A DNA stretch of 64,000 nucleotides from Phoronis australis (taxonomy: Eukaryota; Phoronida; Phoronidae): assembly GCA_002633005.1 (NCBI GenBank), contig NMRA01000243.1, positions 399,718 to 463,717 of the forward strand. The letters are read 5' to 3'. Position 1 is the first letter of the stretch; the number at the start of each line of letters is the position of its first letter. This document shows, in pieces, positions 27,201-35,500 of the stretch. Position numbers and translations under genes: made by a program. The notes below the pieces were generated by a model. That model saw nothing but the letters and a program-made list of their open reading frames with translations, was not told where the DNA came from and made no database searches.

Positions 27201-28307
27201 ATAACAGTAATACAATGAACAGTGTCTGTAGTAACCTTCGAAACAAATAGGTCATTCCAAGTTCAATTCGGCCTTGACCTTGTAGGTCATACTTGGTCCA
27301 AATTACAGTGTAATGGAATTCAGGGAACATTCGCGGGTTGGTACCTCATATGTGACATTGGAATGTACCCACCTAAGCTAAGGGAGTGCAACATATCACC
27401 AGCTCTCACTCGCATACAGTCTTCATCATGTTCATACTTTGGCTATCCTGTATTTCACACACACACGCACACACCAAGACTTCAAGTGTTGAAAGTCAAA
27501 TGTACTCTCAGACATGGAATTCACATGTAGATGGGGACCAGAATGGTACATCACAAGAAAATTCACATGGATTATCTCAATAATGTAACTCATAACCATC
27601 TACAGTACCAGACAATGACAGCCCATTGTCTTACAAGTATCTCAAAACTTGTGATATAGAGGGATGGTTGGTTCAGAAGACAGAAGTTGCAACTCAACTT
27701 TGATGACAGAAAGTCAAACATAAACTCACTTCTGATAAAAATGTCTGTGCTGATTTCTGTGCCCCAACGTGTAATAGATATTCGTAAACGTACAGTGCTA
27801 ACCTGGAAGAGAGAGAGAGAGAGAGAACGCGAGAGATACAGTTTGTGTTTGTGTACATATTCTTAAGTTCAAGTCATTCATGAAGTTGCACTGGGGGACA
27901 TGGCAATTGCAGACAATATAATTTCACAGCAACTAGCAGAGCAATAAGCGTTTATTGTTAATGTTGAAGAAGATACATAATTATAACATCTCGATGAAAC
28001 AAAATGAAACTTCTAAGTCATTTGTGAGCTAAACATTGCGGGATAAAATGCCGGTAAGTTGACGCCATTATGAGGTGTGATCAATAACTGGAACAGCCAT
28101 TCTAACATTTGAAAGGGGCATCCCTGATTCGCAGGTGGAAACAACATGGACTACCAAGCAATCGCAGTGAAAACTCGCATAAGTTTGATGAATTTGGATT
28201 AGTTTGGAGTAGTGCACTACCATAGACCATAACGACAATGAATCTACTTACTTTTCTCTAGCTTGCGCATCAGAAGGTACGGCTGTGCCTTTCCCCTTAG
28301 CGTACAT
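199..28307 (-). CDS. SSBP: SSBP/SSDP family protein, 5' part of gene (runs off left edge)
   Basis: Spliced CDS on the minus strand with five exons: 28307-28252, 27802-27730, 24833-24772, 17718-17634 and 240-199. All introns are GT..AG and phases agree (2, 0, 2, 0, 0). The visible product is 106 residues: [19 protein letters not shown], then [16 protein letters not shown] (LisH/LUFS helix region, about residues 20-43), then [20 protein letters not shown], then [20 protein letters not shown], ending AKAFHDY and [11 protein letters not shown]. This N-terminus is almost invariant across animal SSBP2/3/4 and Drosophila Ssdp. Family knowledge: it is a nuclear protein that binds LDB1/Chip through the LUFS domain, stabilises it and acts in LIM-homeodomain complexes. 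The proline/glycine-rich C-terminal part is not in the window and should lie to the left. Invertebrates usually have one gene for the vertebrate SSBP2/3/4 set, so I give no paralogue number. Confidence 0.95.
742..831. repeat. Nested inverted repeats / cruciform
   Basis: CCTAAAAC (742-749) pairs with GTTTTAGG (824-831), AAAACGCCA (745-753) with TGGCGTTTT (781-789), GTTTTTGCT (785-793) with AGCAAAAAC (809-817), and 813-828 is a perfect 16-bp palindrome. Looks like a small foldback element. Confidence 0.6.
1001..1072. repeat. Short tandem repeat, about 16-18 bp units
   Basis: About four units of CACTTTCTGGTGACGG with small changes. Confidence 0.75.
1300..1745. repeat. 101-bp minisatellite, about 4.4 copies
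   Basis: Unit starts at 1301, 1406, 1507, 1608 and 1709: spacing 105 for the first unit (4-bp insertion) and exactly 101 for the rest. Each unit holds ATGTAAGTATATCATAA and CACAGAGTATCAC. The middle units are most alike, the outer ones degenerate. Confidence 0.92.
2455..2642 (-). mobile_element. tRNA-derived SINE, family 1
   Basis: Read on the minus strand it starts GAGACAGTGTGGCTCATTG (A box TGGCTCATTG) and has a perfect B box GGTTCGAATCC, then a body with TTTACTGGTTGACAATCGAG. A second copy lies at 63431-63630 on the plus strand, with the same body through GGTCTTAC.AG. The tRNA part lacks a proper cloverleaf end, so it is a SINE and not a tRNA gene. Confidence 0.85.
3003..3015. repeat. Poly(G) tract, 13 G
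   Basis: Uninterrupted G run; length may be unreliable in the assembly. Confidence 0.9.
3650..3782. repeat. 17-bp minisatellite, 7-8 copies
   Basis: Unit CCAATGCAATATGGCYG, nearly perfect. The period is not a multiple of three, so the open frame across it (3596-3796) cycles through frames and is not a gene. Confidence 0.9.
7428..7483. repeat. Short hairpin element, copy 1
   Basis: CATTTTGAGAAC near the left and GTTCTCAAAATG at the right enclose CTGAATAACGGGCA. Same arms and loop as 23209-23264. Confidence 0.65.
7670..7790. repeat. Dispersed repeat (CCAATTTMGGACAAA..ATTGTCAAA)
   Basis: Resembles 33240-33330 and 34318-34430 (with CTGCGA.T.CCCAC and CAATTTT). A related piece is at 14700-14780. 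The family with a downstream AAATTTCACTTGTCTG block (8690-8780, 34440-34535, 25970-26015) may be the same older element. No ends defined. Confidence 0.45.
8390..8447. repeat. Dispersed repeat shared with 36747-36803
   Basis: Both carry ATTGTGGGTAAATAT, then a GAA/GAG-rich part and GCTGTGG.ATT. Two copies only; nature unknown. Confidence 0.55.
9087..9244 (-). mobile_element. MITE family CAGGGTAGARTTCA, copy 1
   Basis: Terminal inverted repeats: left CCAGGGTAGAATTCAATA, right (reverse) CAGGGTAGAGTTCAGTAGC. Internal core in reverse is GGCAATATCTCATATAGTC. Closest relative is 52064-52209. Non-coding, about 158 bp. Confidence 0.8.
10641..11040 (-). mobile_element. Composite tRNA-like repeat, copy A
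   Basis: Minus strand order: a 30-bp minisatellite (10867-10985), a block ending GTCTGCCAGATATTCACTGA, then TTAAATACTGTGAAATACTC, then a tRNA-like unit (GCTCTACCAGGAGAGTGTTG ... GGGTTCAAAATC) at about 10695-10648. The same order recurs at 22700-23035, 60575-60775 and 62750-63150. Confidence 0.7.
10867..10985. repeat. 30-bp minisatellite, about 4 units
   Basis: Unit CCATCCAACAATAATTTCAA plus CAAGTCTATC; spacing 30, 30, 33. Because 30 is a multiple of three, it gives a repeated peptide in reverse frames, which is not a gene. Confidence 0.85.
14064..14437 (+). mobile_element. TGGTAAAAATTCTCC inverted-repeat family, copy 1
   Basis: Ends: TAGTAAAAATGCTCC at left and ACTGGAGAATTTTTACC at right (inverted). 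Internal markers: CTCAAGGTTAGACCATG, CCAAATTTTAGAAATA, AATACCAAAATCGACC. Non-coding; the open frame 14286-14600 on the minus strand overlaps it by chance. Confidence 0.8.
16785..16890 (+). mobile_element. Degenerate copy of the CACGTG-core MITE
   Basis: Core GATCACGTGCTTGGCTTG, GCGATATCTCGCGGAGACTT. Ends not well defined. Confidence 0.5.
17634..17718 (-). CDS. SSBP: SSBP exon 4
   Basis: 85 bp; completes Cys64 and encodes [20 protein letters not shown] then EAKAFHDY. Acceptor TTTCAG, donor GTAAGT, ending in phase 0. It is the last part of the strongly conserved N-terminal domain. Confidence 0.95.
18162..18756 (+). mobile_element. TGGTAAAAATTCTCC family, copy 2, interrupted
   Basis: CAGTAAAAAGTTTCCTGCTC at left, AAATTGGAGAACTTTTAC at right. 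A hAT-like element at 18280-18525 is inserted between TATGTTA and AATGCTACACG; uninterrupted copies read ATGTTACAC at this point. Confidence 0.8.
18280..18525 (+). mobile_element. hAT-like non-autonomous element, nested
   Basis: CAGGGCCTGGAAAGGCCAAT ... AATTCCAAGCCCT, 246 bp, with AAGAGGAAATCCTCTT inside. Target duplication about 7 bp with changes (TATGTTA/AATGCTA). The paralogous empty site is seen in copies at 18830 and 37764. Confidence 0.8.
18755..19057 (+). mobile_element. TGGTAAAAATTCTCC family, copy 3
   Basis: Directly abuts copy 2. GTAGAAAATCTCCATTTTG at left, CAAAATTTTTACCAT at right; shares ACACCAAAATCGCCCATGTC. The internal head is shortened. Confidence 0.7.
22700..23035 (-). mobile_element. 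Composite tRNA-like repeat, copy B
   Basis: Minus strand: AACAAAATCCATTGTG, TTTTTTTACAAATCGCCAAG, GTCTGCTAGGTACTCGCTGA, then tRNA-like GGCTCAGCGGTAGAGAATTT and GTGTTCGATTCCGC (B box). A and B share about 300 bp. Confidence 0.75.
23209..23264. repeat. Short hairpin element, copy 2 (17-bp perfect arms)
   Basis: ATTTTGAGAACCAGTTT (23209-23225) and AAACTGGTTCTCAAAAT (23248-23264), loop with CTGACTAACGGGCACC. Same family as 7428-7483. Confidence 0.8.
23301..23828 (+). mobile_element. hAT-like non-autonomous element, 528 bp
   Basis: Perfect terminal inverted repeat CAGGGCTTGGAAT / ATTCCAAGCCCTG, flanked on both sides by AATGTT. Internal part is more GC-rich than its surroundings, with no transposase frame. 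Confidence 0.8.
24772..24833 (-). CDS. SSBP: SSBP exon 3
   Basis: 62 bp; encodes [20 protein letters not shown] plus TG, the first two bases of the next Cys codon. Acceptor TTTACAG, donor GTAAGT. The sequence is essentially identical to the family consensus. Confidence 0.95.
24834..27729 (-). other. SSBP intron 2 (2.9 kb)
   Basis: Contains a hAT-like element (26016-26215) inside an older dispersed repeat. The open frame at 26811-27080 and its antisense partner have no recognised domain or supporting splice sites. Nothing else seen. Confidence 0.7.
26016..26215 (+). mobile_element. hAT-like non-autonomous element, 200 bp
   Basis: CAGGGCATGGAATAAACAAT ... AATTCCAAGCCC; TTCTTAAT on both sides (8 bp, fits the hAT nTnnnnAn rule). 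Internal GAGGAAATCCTC like 18280-18525. Confidence 0.85.
27730..27802 (-). CDS. SSBP: SSBP exon 2 (LisH/LUFS core)
   Basis: 73 bp; completes K19 and encodes [20 protein letters not shown] followed by FLSE. Donor GTGAGT. The acceptor's pyrimidine tract is the complement of a GA microsatellite at about 27806-27830. Intron 1 is only 449 bp. Confidence 0.95.
28252..28307 (-). CDS. SSBP: SSBP exon 1 (start codon)
   Basis: ATG is at 28307-28305; 18 codons plus two bases, then donor GTAAGT (complement at 28251-28246). It encodes [18 protein letters not shown] with the next K split over the intron. The match to the known SSBP N-terminus fixes the start. Confidence 0.95.
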
Positions 28308-29407
28308 GCTGCCAAACTGTCACGCACCTGTCAAGCCATCAAGGATGACACTGACCTTGTTGCTATAGTGACGTCATAACTTTCTGAATTGTGATTGGTT
28401 AGAATAGAGCTTGTCTTCTGGTAATCGCGAAACTGTCTTCATCCCACTGAACGCTAGCATCTTTGGATTCCTGCCAAATCTGTTTGCTGGTTCAGCTATA
28501 TTTGTTTTGAAGAATTTCTCTGACCAAAAAATAAACCTTTTTTGAATTTGGCATTTTATTAGTGTCTGCAGACAATGCTTGTCAAGGAAAGAGACATTTT
28601 TTGTTTCCATCATGATTTCAAATGTTTCGGAGAACTTGTGTATATTTTACTGAACGTTCATGTTTGGAAACTTTTACATTAGAAAAAGAATTAACAGTAA
28701 CACAACTTAATTTATTGGATTTTATGTGTAGAGATGACTTGTGAATGACATCTATTTCAAATTTGTCGCTAATTACATAGGCATGCCTTGTCTTGATGAT
28801 TCTGAACGGTTCGAATCACAGGCGACTCCACTTGCTACATCTATTTGAAAATCCGATATTACTACATGACCTATTTTTATTCTGCAAAGATAGGAACTGG
28901 AACAACTGGAACCAGTTGGGTCCATTTTAATTGGGGGTGGCTAGAACTCGTATCTGCCATCATTATTGCACGACAAGTTAACATTGAACAGATTCAAAAT
29001 TGGTGACATTAGACAACGGGTGCGAATTGCATTTGCAAGTTTCCTCTTCACGCTTACAATCTCTCCGATAAAAGACCAGGCACAACAAACAAGTCTTCAC
29101 AGTTCACTGTCTTTGTTTGCTGGGTTAGTTGACCCATTTCAAATTGCCGATACAGATTCCTCCCTACCAAATCAGCTGTTTTAGGATTTGCGTAAAAGAG
29201 GAATACGAATTTTTCTTTTCAGAGTATATTTCAACATTCAAAGTATTCGTGTCAGTTGGATTATATTGCATTTTCGTGTATTATGTAAACCAACAGTTAT
29301 AATTCGGAAATTTAGAGATGCAGCAACAAGGATTAGTGTAGCACCTAAAGTTTTGCTAAAGGTCAGATGTCAAAAAGTCGTGTTTTATAGATACCTTGTA
29401 AACAAAC
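28308..29407. promoter_or_regulatory. Shared promoter interval of divergent SSBP and ATG10
   Basis: 1,100 bp separate the two start codons, which are read outward. Both 5' UTRs and promoters must start here unless there are upstream non-coding exons. No TATA box is convincing. The SSBP-proximal end carries an RFX-like half-site, a palindromic CRE and an inverted CCAAT box within 40 bp; the ATG10-proximal half is AT-rich without clear motifs. Open frames at 28966-29184 and 29188-29475 are shadows of non-coding sequence and exon 1. Confidence 0.7.
28359..28398. promoter_or_regulatory. RFX-like / CRE / CCAAT cluster
   Basis: GTTGCTA (28359-28365, RFX half-site TRGCAAC in reverse), TGACGTCA (28369-28376, perfect CRE/ATF palindrome) and ATTGG (28394-28398, reverse CCAAT, NF-Y). 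Order and spacing resemble the X1-X2-Y arrangement bound by RFX, CREB and NF-Y. It lies 52-91 bp upstream of the SSBP start codon, so it may sit at its transcription start. Motifs are seen; binding is inferred. Confidence 0.5.
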
Positions 29408-29518
29408 ATGGCCGCCTCCGGTGTTTGGATTACTTGGGACAAGTTCGTCCAGTTCATCAATTCATTTGCCGATAAATCCGACAAATTAAAGGACGGATGG
29501 CAAGAACACGTGGTTGAG
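29408..29518 (+). CDS. ATG10: ATG10 exon 1
   Basis: 37 codons from ATG, beginning MAASGVWITWDKFVQFINSF, then donor GTATGT. A tryptophan in KDGWQEH sits where vertebrate ATG10 has its N-terminal Trp after a helix. In-frame upstream extension is not supported. Confidence 0.9.
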
Positions 29519-32500
29519 GTATGTATTATTCAAATGGATTCTTTTTACAGTGACAAAAAATGGAAAACAAAGACGATGAATACCTGACGGCAAGTTCACC
29601 CGTGCGTGAGAGTTCTACTCGTCTCGAGTCGAGGTGAGAGTTCATCAGATCGTGGTTGTACACTTGACATGAAAGTGGAAGGAGTTTGTTGCTGTGAGGT
29701 GAAACAAGTAAACATCAATATTCCAAATTTCCTCCAATCGTATTTTCAACCATATTATTCATTGCAATGTTCAAGGAATTGCACGTACTTGGTGTTCATT
29801 GTAATTATTGATTGGGCTTTCTGTTTCCTTGACCACCACCTTGTCAATAATTGATGATTGACCTGGTACCCACTACAGGTAGTGCCAGCTTGACATTGAA
29901 AAACGATGTAATGGATGACATTGGACAATAAGTGATCATTTGAGATCAGATAACGATATCTTACATTATTTAGTTACCAATTTGTTGAACACATATGTTT
30001 TGAAATGTTTTGAATGCAGTTAACTTTGGTGCCATGCACCTAACGTGTTTATGCCTGGGTCATCCAAATTGTCCCATAAACCTGTGGTTGTGTAGTGATG
30101 CTCTTGGTTTGTTATGTTTCACCCGAACGTGCTTGTTTTATGCTAAAACATAAAACACCAAGTTTCAAAAATGTTCACTATTTGAGTTGCTTTGGTAGAT
30201 CCGAAGTTGACTGATTCTTCGAAACCAAAATTATTACTTTTTTATGATTTTGTAGGGAAAACCATTTTCGGTATTTCTGTCTAAGAAGGAGGTGATTCCA
30301 GCTGACAAATGGACAGCAGGACTTCATGATAGCGAAGATGATGTTGTGCCCACCATACAGGCTCATCATAATGATGATGATGATTTACAGGTGATTAACT
30401 TCAGACTATTATCTACCTATACACCAGAATGTTAAACCTTATGCAAGCTTGTGATACCAGAACTCCATGTTACTAATTTTGTGTAGGGGTTATTTATTTG
30501 TTTTCCATGAACCCAATCGGTTTCCAGCTGTCTTTGTTAGTAGCATTCACGCTTTTCACTGTGGATTGGTAGATGCAGGTTATTACCAACCCGTGGAAAT
30601 AGTTTTTGGTGCAACTATAGACTGAAGACAGGTTCGAGTTAATCACTTTATTAATGGTGACCATAAGTTCGCTAGTCTACTCAAACAAAATGTGCGAGTT
30701 AATGTCCGTTTATGCTCTACCCAGTGCTGGGAAGCCTTGACTTGTAATGAACTTTTGGGACATTTCCAGCATCTGTTACACCCGTTGATTCAATAACCTG
30801 TTCTCTCTATAGCTGGCTCTCTATTGAATAACACAGTAATTGCTGATTCTATTAATAATGCTATTGCATTGTAACTTTAACGCGACTCATCTGACTTTCA
30901 ACTGTCACTAACCTTGCCTGAGTATTTATTGTCTCTTATAGTATTTTGGAACTTTTCACCAATTCAAGCACATTCTAGAACTTCCAGGAATCTACCCAGT
31001 CATTCTACAAGCAAAAACTAAAACTAGGCTTTAGAATGTTCCAGACTATGGTTCTAGATTGATCACTAATAAACTGGAATCTTCTATATAATAGTTCTCT
31101 AGTATTCTAATGTAAACAAATCACATCATCATTTCCTGACCTCATGGGTCATGTCAATCAAGTGTTATCTGTTAGTAAACGAACAGAATGGTAGAATAAA
31201 ACCTCTTAAACTAAGACCAGTGTCAGTCTACTCCTGAAAGTAATCTCCAAAAATTCACCTGGCATTGAACATATGCAAACAAAACTGAAACTTGCTTAAA
31301 AATTATCTTGACCTTACCTAGCTGCATGTTTCATTACATACCCTGTGAAAATTGCATTGATCTTTGTTAAGATTCCTGGACAACAACTTTGGGCCCTGAA
31401 CCATGAATCAGACAGCTTAATTGTGTGTCTGTTTTTAAACAAATTTATAGAACTTTTCTGATTAATATTTTTGTTTGCATCAAGGCCTAAAAATTGGTGT
31501 TTTGTATGGTTTCTTCTTCTTCTTTTGATCGAAGAGAGTTTCACTTTCATTTCTGCAACCATTTTAATAGTGTGTTAAGTGATAAAGCTTTGGAACCTTC
31601 GAAATACGAAAAATTAATTTCTAAACATTTTCGAAAAAGTTTTCCTGATACAAAACTTTTCTTTTATATTTTTGTGAGCATTAATTTACAAGGTTTGTTC
31701 GAAACACGTGTACAATCGTTACAGCAAACGTCCTGAGACATATCGAAGTTGTTCGTTGTAACATAGGTTTGCTGTAACTGAATTAACTTTTTAGACAAAA
31801 TGAAAACCATAGAACTGTTTCCAACGGCATTTTTTGTATATAAAACCGTCCAACCGCGTTCCCGGCCTTATGATGCAAATCACGTGCTTGTGTGTCACGC
31901 GCTGTGCAAAACTATAAAATCGAGGAGTTTACACTTGATCAATTTTTAGACTTGCATGCACTGGTTCTCTGTAAAGTTGGGGAAGTTACCTACTGGGACA
32001 TTGAAATGGTACATTGTAACCATGTGAACGTTGTATTCATGTACGTTACAAACGAAGCATAGAAAGTTATTTTGCATTAGAGGGAAATGGTACTTCCGGA
32101 ATGGAATGTTATAAGCGAGCGAACTTTAAAAACAGGGTTTGTTGAAAGGCGATTCAAATGTACAAGGTAATGTTATAAAGAATTTTTGGCTTCGCTTAAG
32201 TTTTTAACAATTTGCTCTTTGACTTTTTTGCTGGTGATTCAAATGCCTGAATTGTGCAGGTCACACCTAGATCGGTCCCTTTGCAGAAGGTGCCTGATTT
32301 GAAACTAACGAGAACCTTCTTATGTATATAAGTAATTGTACTCTTCCTGAGAGAGGTTACAGAAGTCTGTAGCCATGTAGGCCGCATTCTTCTGCTCTAG
32401 ATGCTTGACATTTGAACCAAGTCACTGCCCCCTGGTGGTGTATGCAACCACAACTGCTGCCAGGTGTCTGGTCATCTCACTTAACCTTCAACCTGGAAGG

Positions 32501-35500
32501 CTTAGAGTAAATTTGGTCATTTCTCTTTCACTTCTGTTCATGGCAGTAAGGTCCAGTAATTCCACAGAGCAAATGTCTACAGCAGAAGTTGTTTCCACAC
32601 ACCAAAGGGGTGGTGATAAGTGTTCAGGCATAACTCTGCCAGTGTAGCCAGACTATATAACAATGTTTCATGCAAGCTGCATAATTTCACAACATTGACC
32701 CCAGTGTGATTCCACCCACCGGCGACTATGGTGCTGTTACTTAGCAGTATCACATTAGTTCATAAATTTCTTGTCATTTCAGGTCTGTGACCCCAGCATA
32801 ACTCCACCCACCAGTGACAATGAGGCGGTAACCAGAGAGTACCACATCCTCTACAGTCCCAGCTACTCTGTACCCGTCTTGATGTTTAACTGTTACAGAC
32901 AGGGTAAGTTTTAAAAACCATTCAATTCCAAAATTTGACAAATGAAAATCAGTTGGTGGATTTTTTACAAAGATATTCACAAGTATTGTCAAGGAATCTG
33001 ATATTAAAAGTTGAAAACGTGAAAAAGTGCGTACTTGGCATGTCCATGTGCCATTACTATTCATATGTTGTGATACAGTAAAATCTTACCAATTTATGGC
33101 ACATTATGGCCGACTAGTGAATTTTTTCATAAATGACAAGTAGCACTAAATAAACGCTATGCTGTAGCTGTCATCAAGCAATATATTAGACATTCTGGGT
33201 ATTCTCCGTAATGGTAAAATTCTTTGAGCTATGTACATTGCACTATTTCGGCTTTAGGTAAGATCTAACCAATTTAGGACAAATATAATTGTCAAAGTTG
33301 GACAAGACAAGGTGTTCAATACTTTGTGTAGGACCTTGTTGGCAAGTCTAAGCATTCAGCCAAATATCTACCAAACTGTGGAATGTAACTTACGGAAAGT
33401 TTAGTATTTATGTTCTGGAAACAAGAAGCTTGTAGAATTTTATTTTTGACTTTGTACCAATCTGTCGTTGATTGGGTCATGTGACTGTGTCTTTTTAGTA
33501 AAATTTAACACAAAAGAAACTATGGGTATTTTCATAGATTAAATCTCAAAAACATTTGTTACATTTTTAAGTGTTTTGTTTTCTTTTTATGCAACTTTTT
33601 AAAATTTTCATTGAAATCATATTTTTCATAAACTTTAATGTTTTAAGAACAATTCCTAAAACTATTTTAGATAAAAGTACATGAAACATAGATCTGAAGT
33701 TTCATGGGAATCTGACCAGCCATTTCTGGAATGTTATGTTTCAAAGTTTGCCAAAGTTAGTAAATTTTCTAGCCAGAGTTCTTTAATTTGAACTTTATTT
33801 AAGAACTACACAGTTGTCCACACTTGCAAACTGTTTGAGTTGATCGTGATGAAGGCGACAATGATTATAACGATAATCATAATGGAATAGATAATGATAA
33901 TGGAAACATTGATTTGTTTTTTATCAATTTAGTGTTCTTTCAACAATTGTTAAATTGTGCTGTAATGTTCACTAGCTGATCACGATCCATTCCACTGGTC
34001 CAATACACTGTGTCATATACGATAAGGTAAAAAACAAACATGCTGTGACATACATGGTAAAGGTGCATTTAAGAAAGTTGACTGAATGTCTTCTCTTCAC
34101 AAAATTTCAAGGCAAAAATTGAGAGGATTTTCAAATGATTTAGTGTTATTTCTTTCAATTTTCCTTCTGGGTTGTTACCGTAACTTTGGCAAAGCCAAAT
34201 GAATTTCGATGAAACAACGAACATTTTAGAAAAGTCCCATATCGTTCATTGTTATGCGGTTTGTACAAAGCATATCAAAACTACTGCAGCATAAATACAC
34301 ACAAATATGTAAAGTCACACTAGGTGATTTATGATGAAATAATTGCCAAAATTACCCTTTTTCAAGTGCTTCTAACATTGCTGCGAGTCCCCACCCACAA
34401 TTTTCAAAACATTGTCATAGCTATGGTACAAAAATTTGAACATTTAGAATGCATTTAATTTGGCGCTACATATGTTTCATAAAAATGAATTAAAATTTCA
34501 CTTGTCTGCCCTATCCTGTACTGAATTAGTTAACTCGTGCCATAAAACTTTGTTTGACACGCATTCCGTTGCAACACCTTACATTATTCACAGATGGCTC
34601 CCTTCTGCCTCTTCGTGATGTATGGCGGTCAGTCCCGGCCACTTACCAACAAAAATTGGCTGAAGAGAAATGGTCCCTCCTCAGTCAGGTGGAGCACCCC
34701 TTGCTGGGCCAGCCATTCTACCAACTACACCCGTGCAATACAGCTCACCTGATGGCTCAAGCTCCCTACAATGAAGATAGGTATGTGGAAAAGGGGTGTC
34801 GTATAAAAAACAATTCAATGAACGAATGCTGTGTCATATGGTCGAACGCTGAAAATGATAGTCGTTTCATTTTAAGCTTGAATGCACGCTGGTGCCACTC
34901 AAAATTTCTGGACTCTACTGTTGGAAGACCTTGAACAACCTTTCAATGCCGAAATTATTATTTGTTCGTTATAATAGACAGTAAAATAGATGGAAGAAAT
35001 TCCCGTCGTAATACGCTAACCGGAAGCTGAGCTTGCTATGTTTAGAGCCGGGTGGCGCCTCCTCTAGGATATTTCGCTAGAAAATGTCGGAGTTGCGAAT
35101 CTTTTAATCTATGGTTTTATTATGCTTCCACATATTTATATGTGGACGCATTATGCCGTCATCTCCGTCCGTCCGTCCGTCCGTCCGGGCGGCGTCCGCT
35201 GCTTTATCTCCAAAACCCTTTGACATACGTTCATGAAATTTGGCACATGTGTTCCATTCATGAATGGGACGGCATGTGCGAACTTTCGGACGGATCCAAC
35301 TACCCGTGTGCCCCCTAGTGGCAATTTTAGTTTTTTACACTTACCTTTGTATCTTCAAAAGTCCTGAACGGATTTTCATGAAATTTGGTATGTAGGCACC
35401 TATTAGTGAGATGACGCTATCCTGCCGTTTTCAGATGGATTCGACATAGTTTGCACCNNNNNNNNNNNNNNNNNNNNNNNNNNNNNNNNGCAACACCTTA

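Noticed and set aside
31494-31736. 80-codon open frame in ATG10 intron 2
   Set aside because: No recognised domain; it ends in a hairpin sequence and has no splice support.
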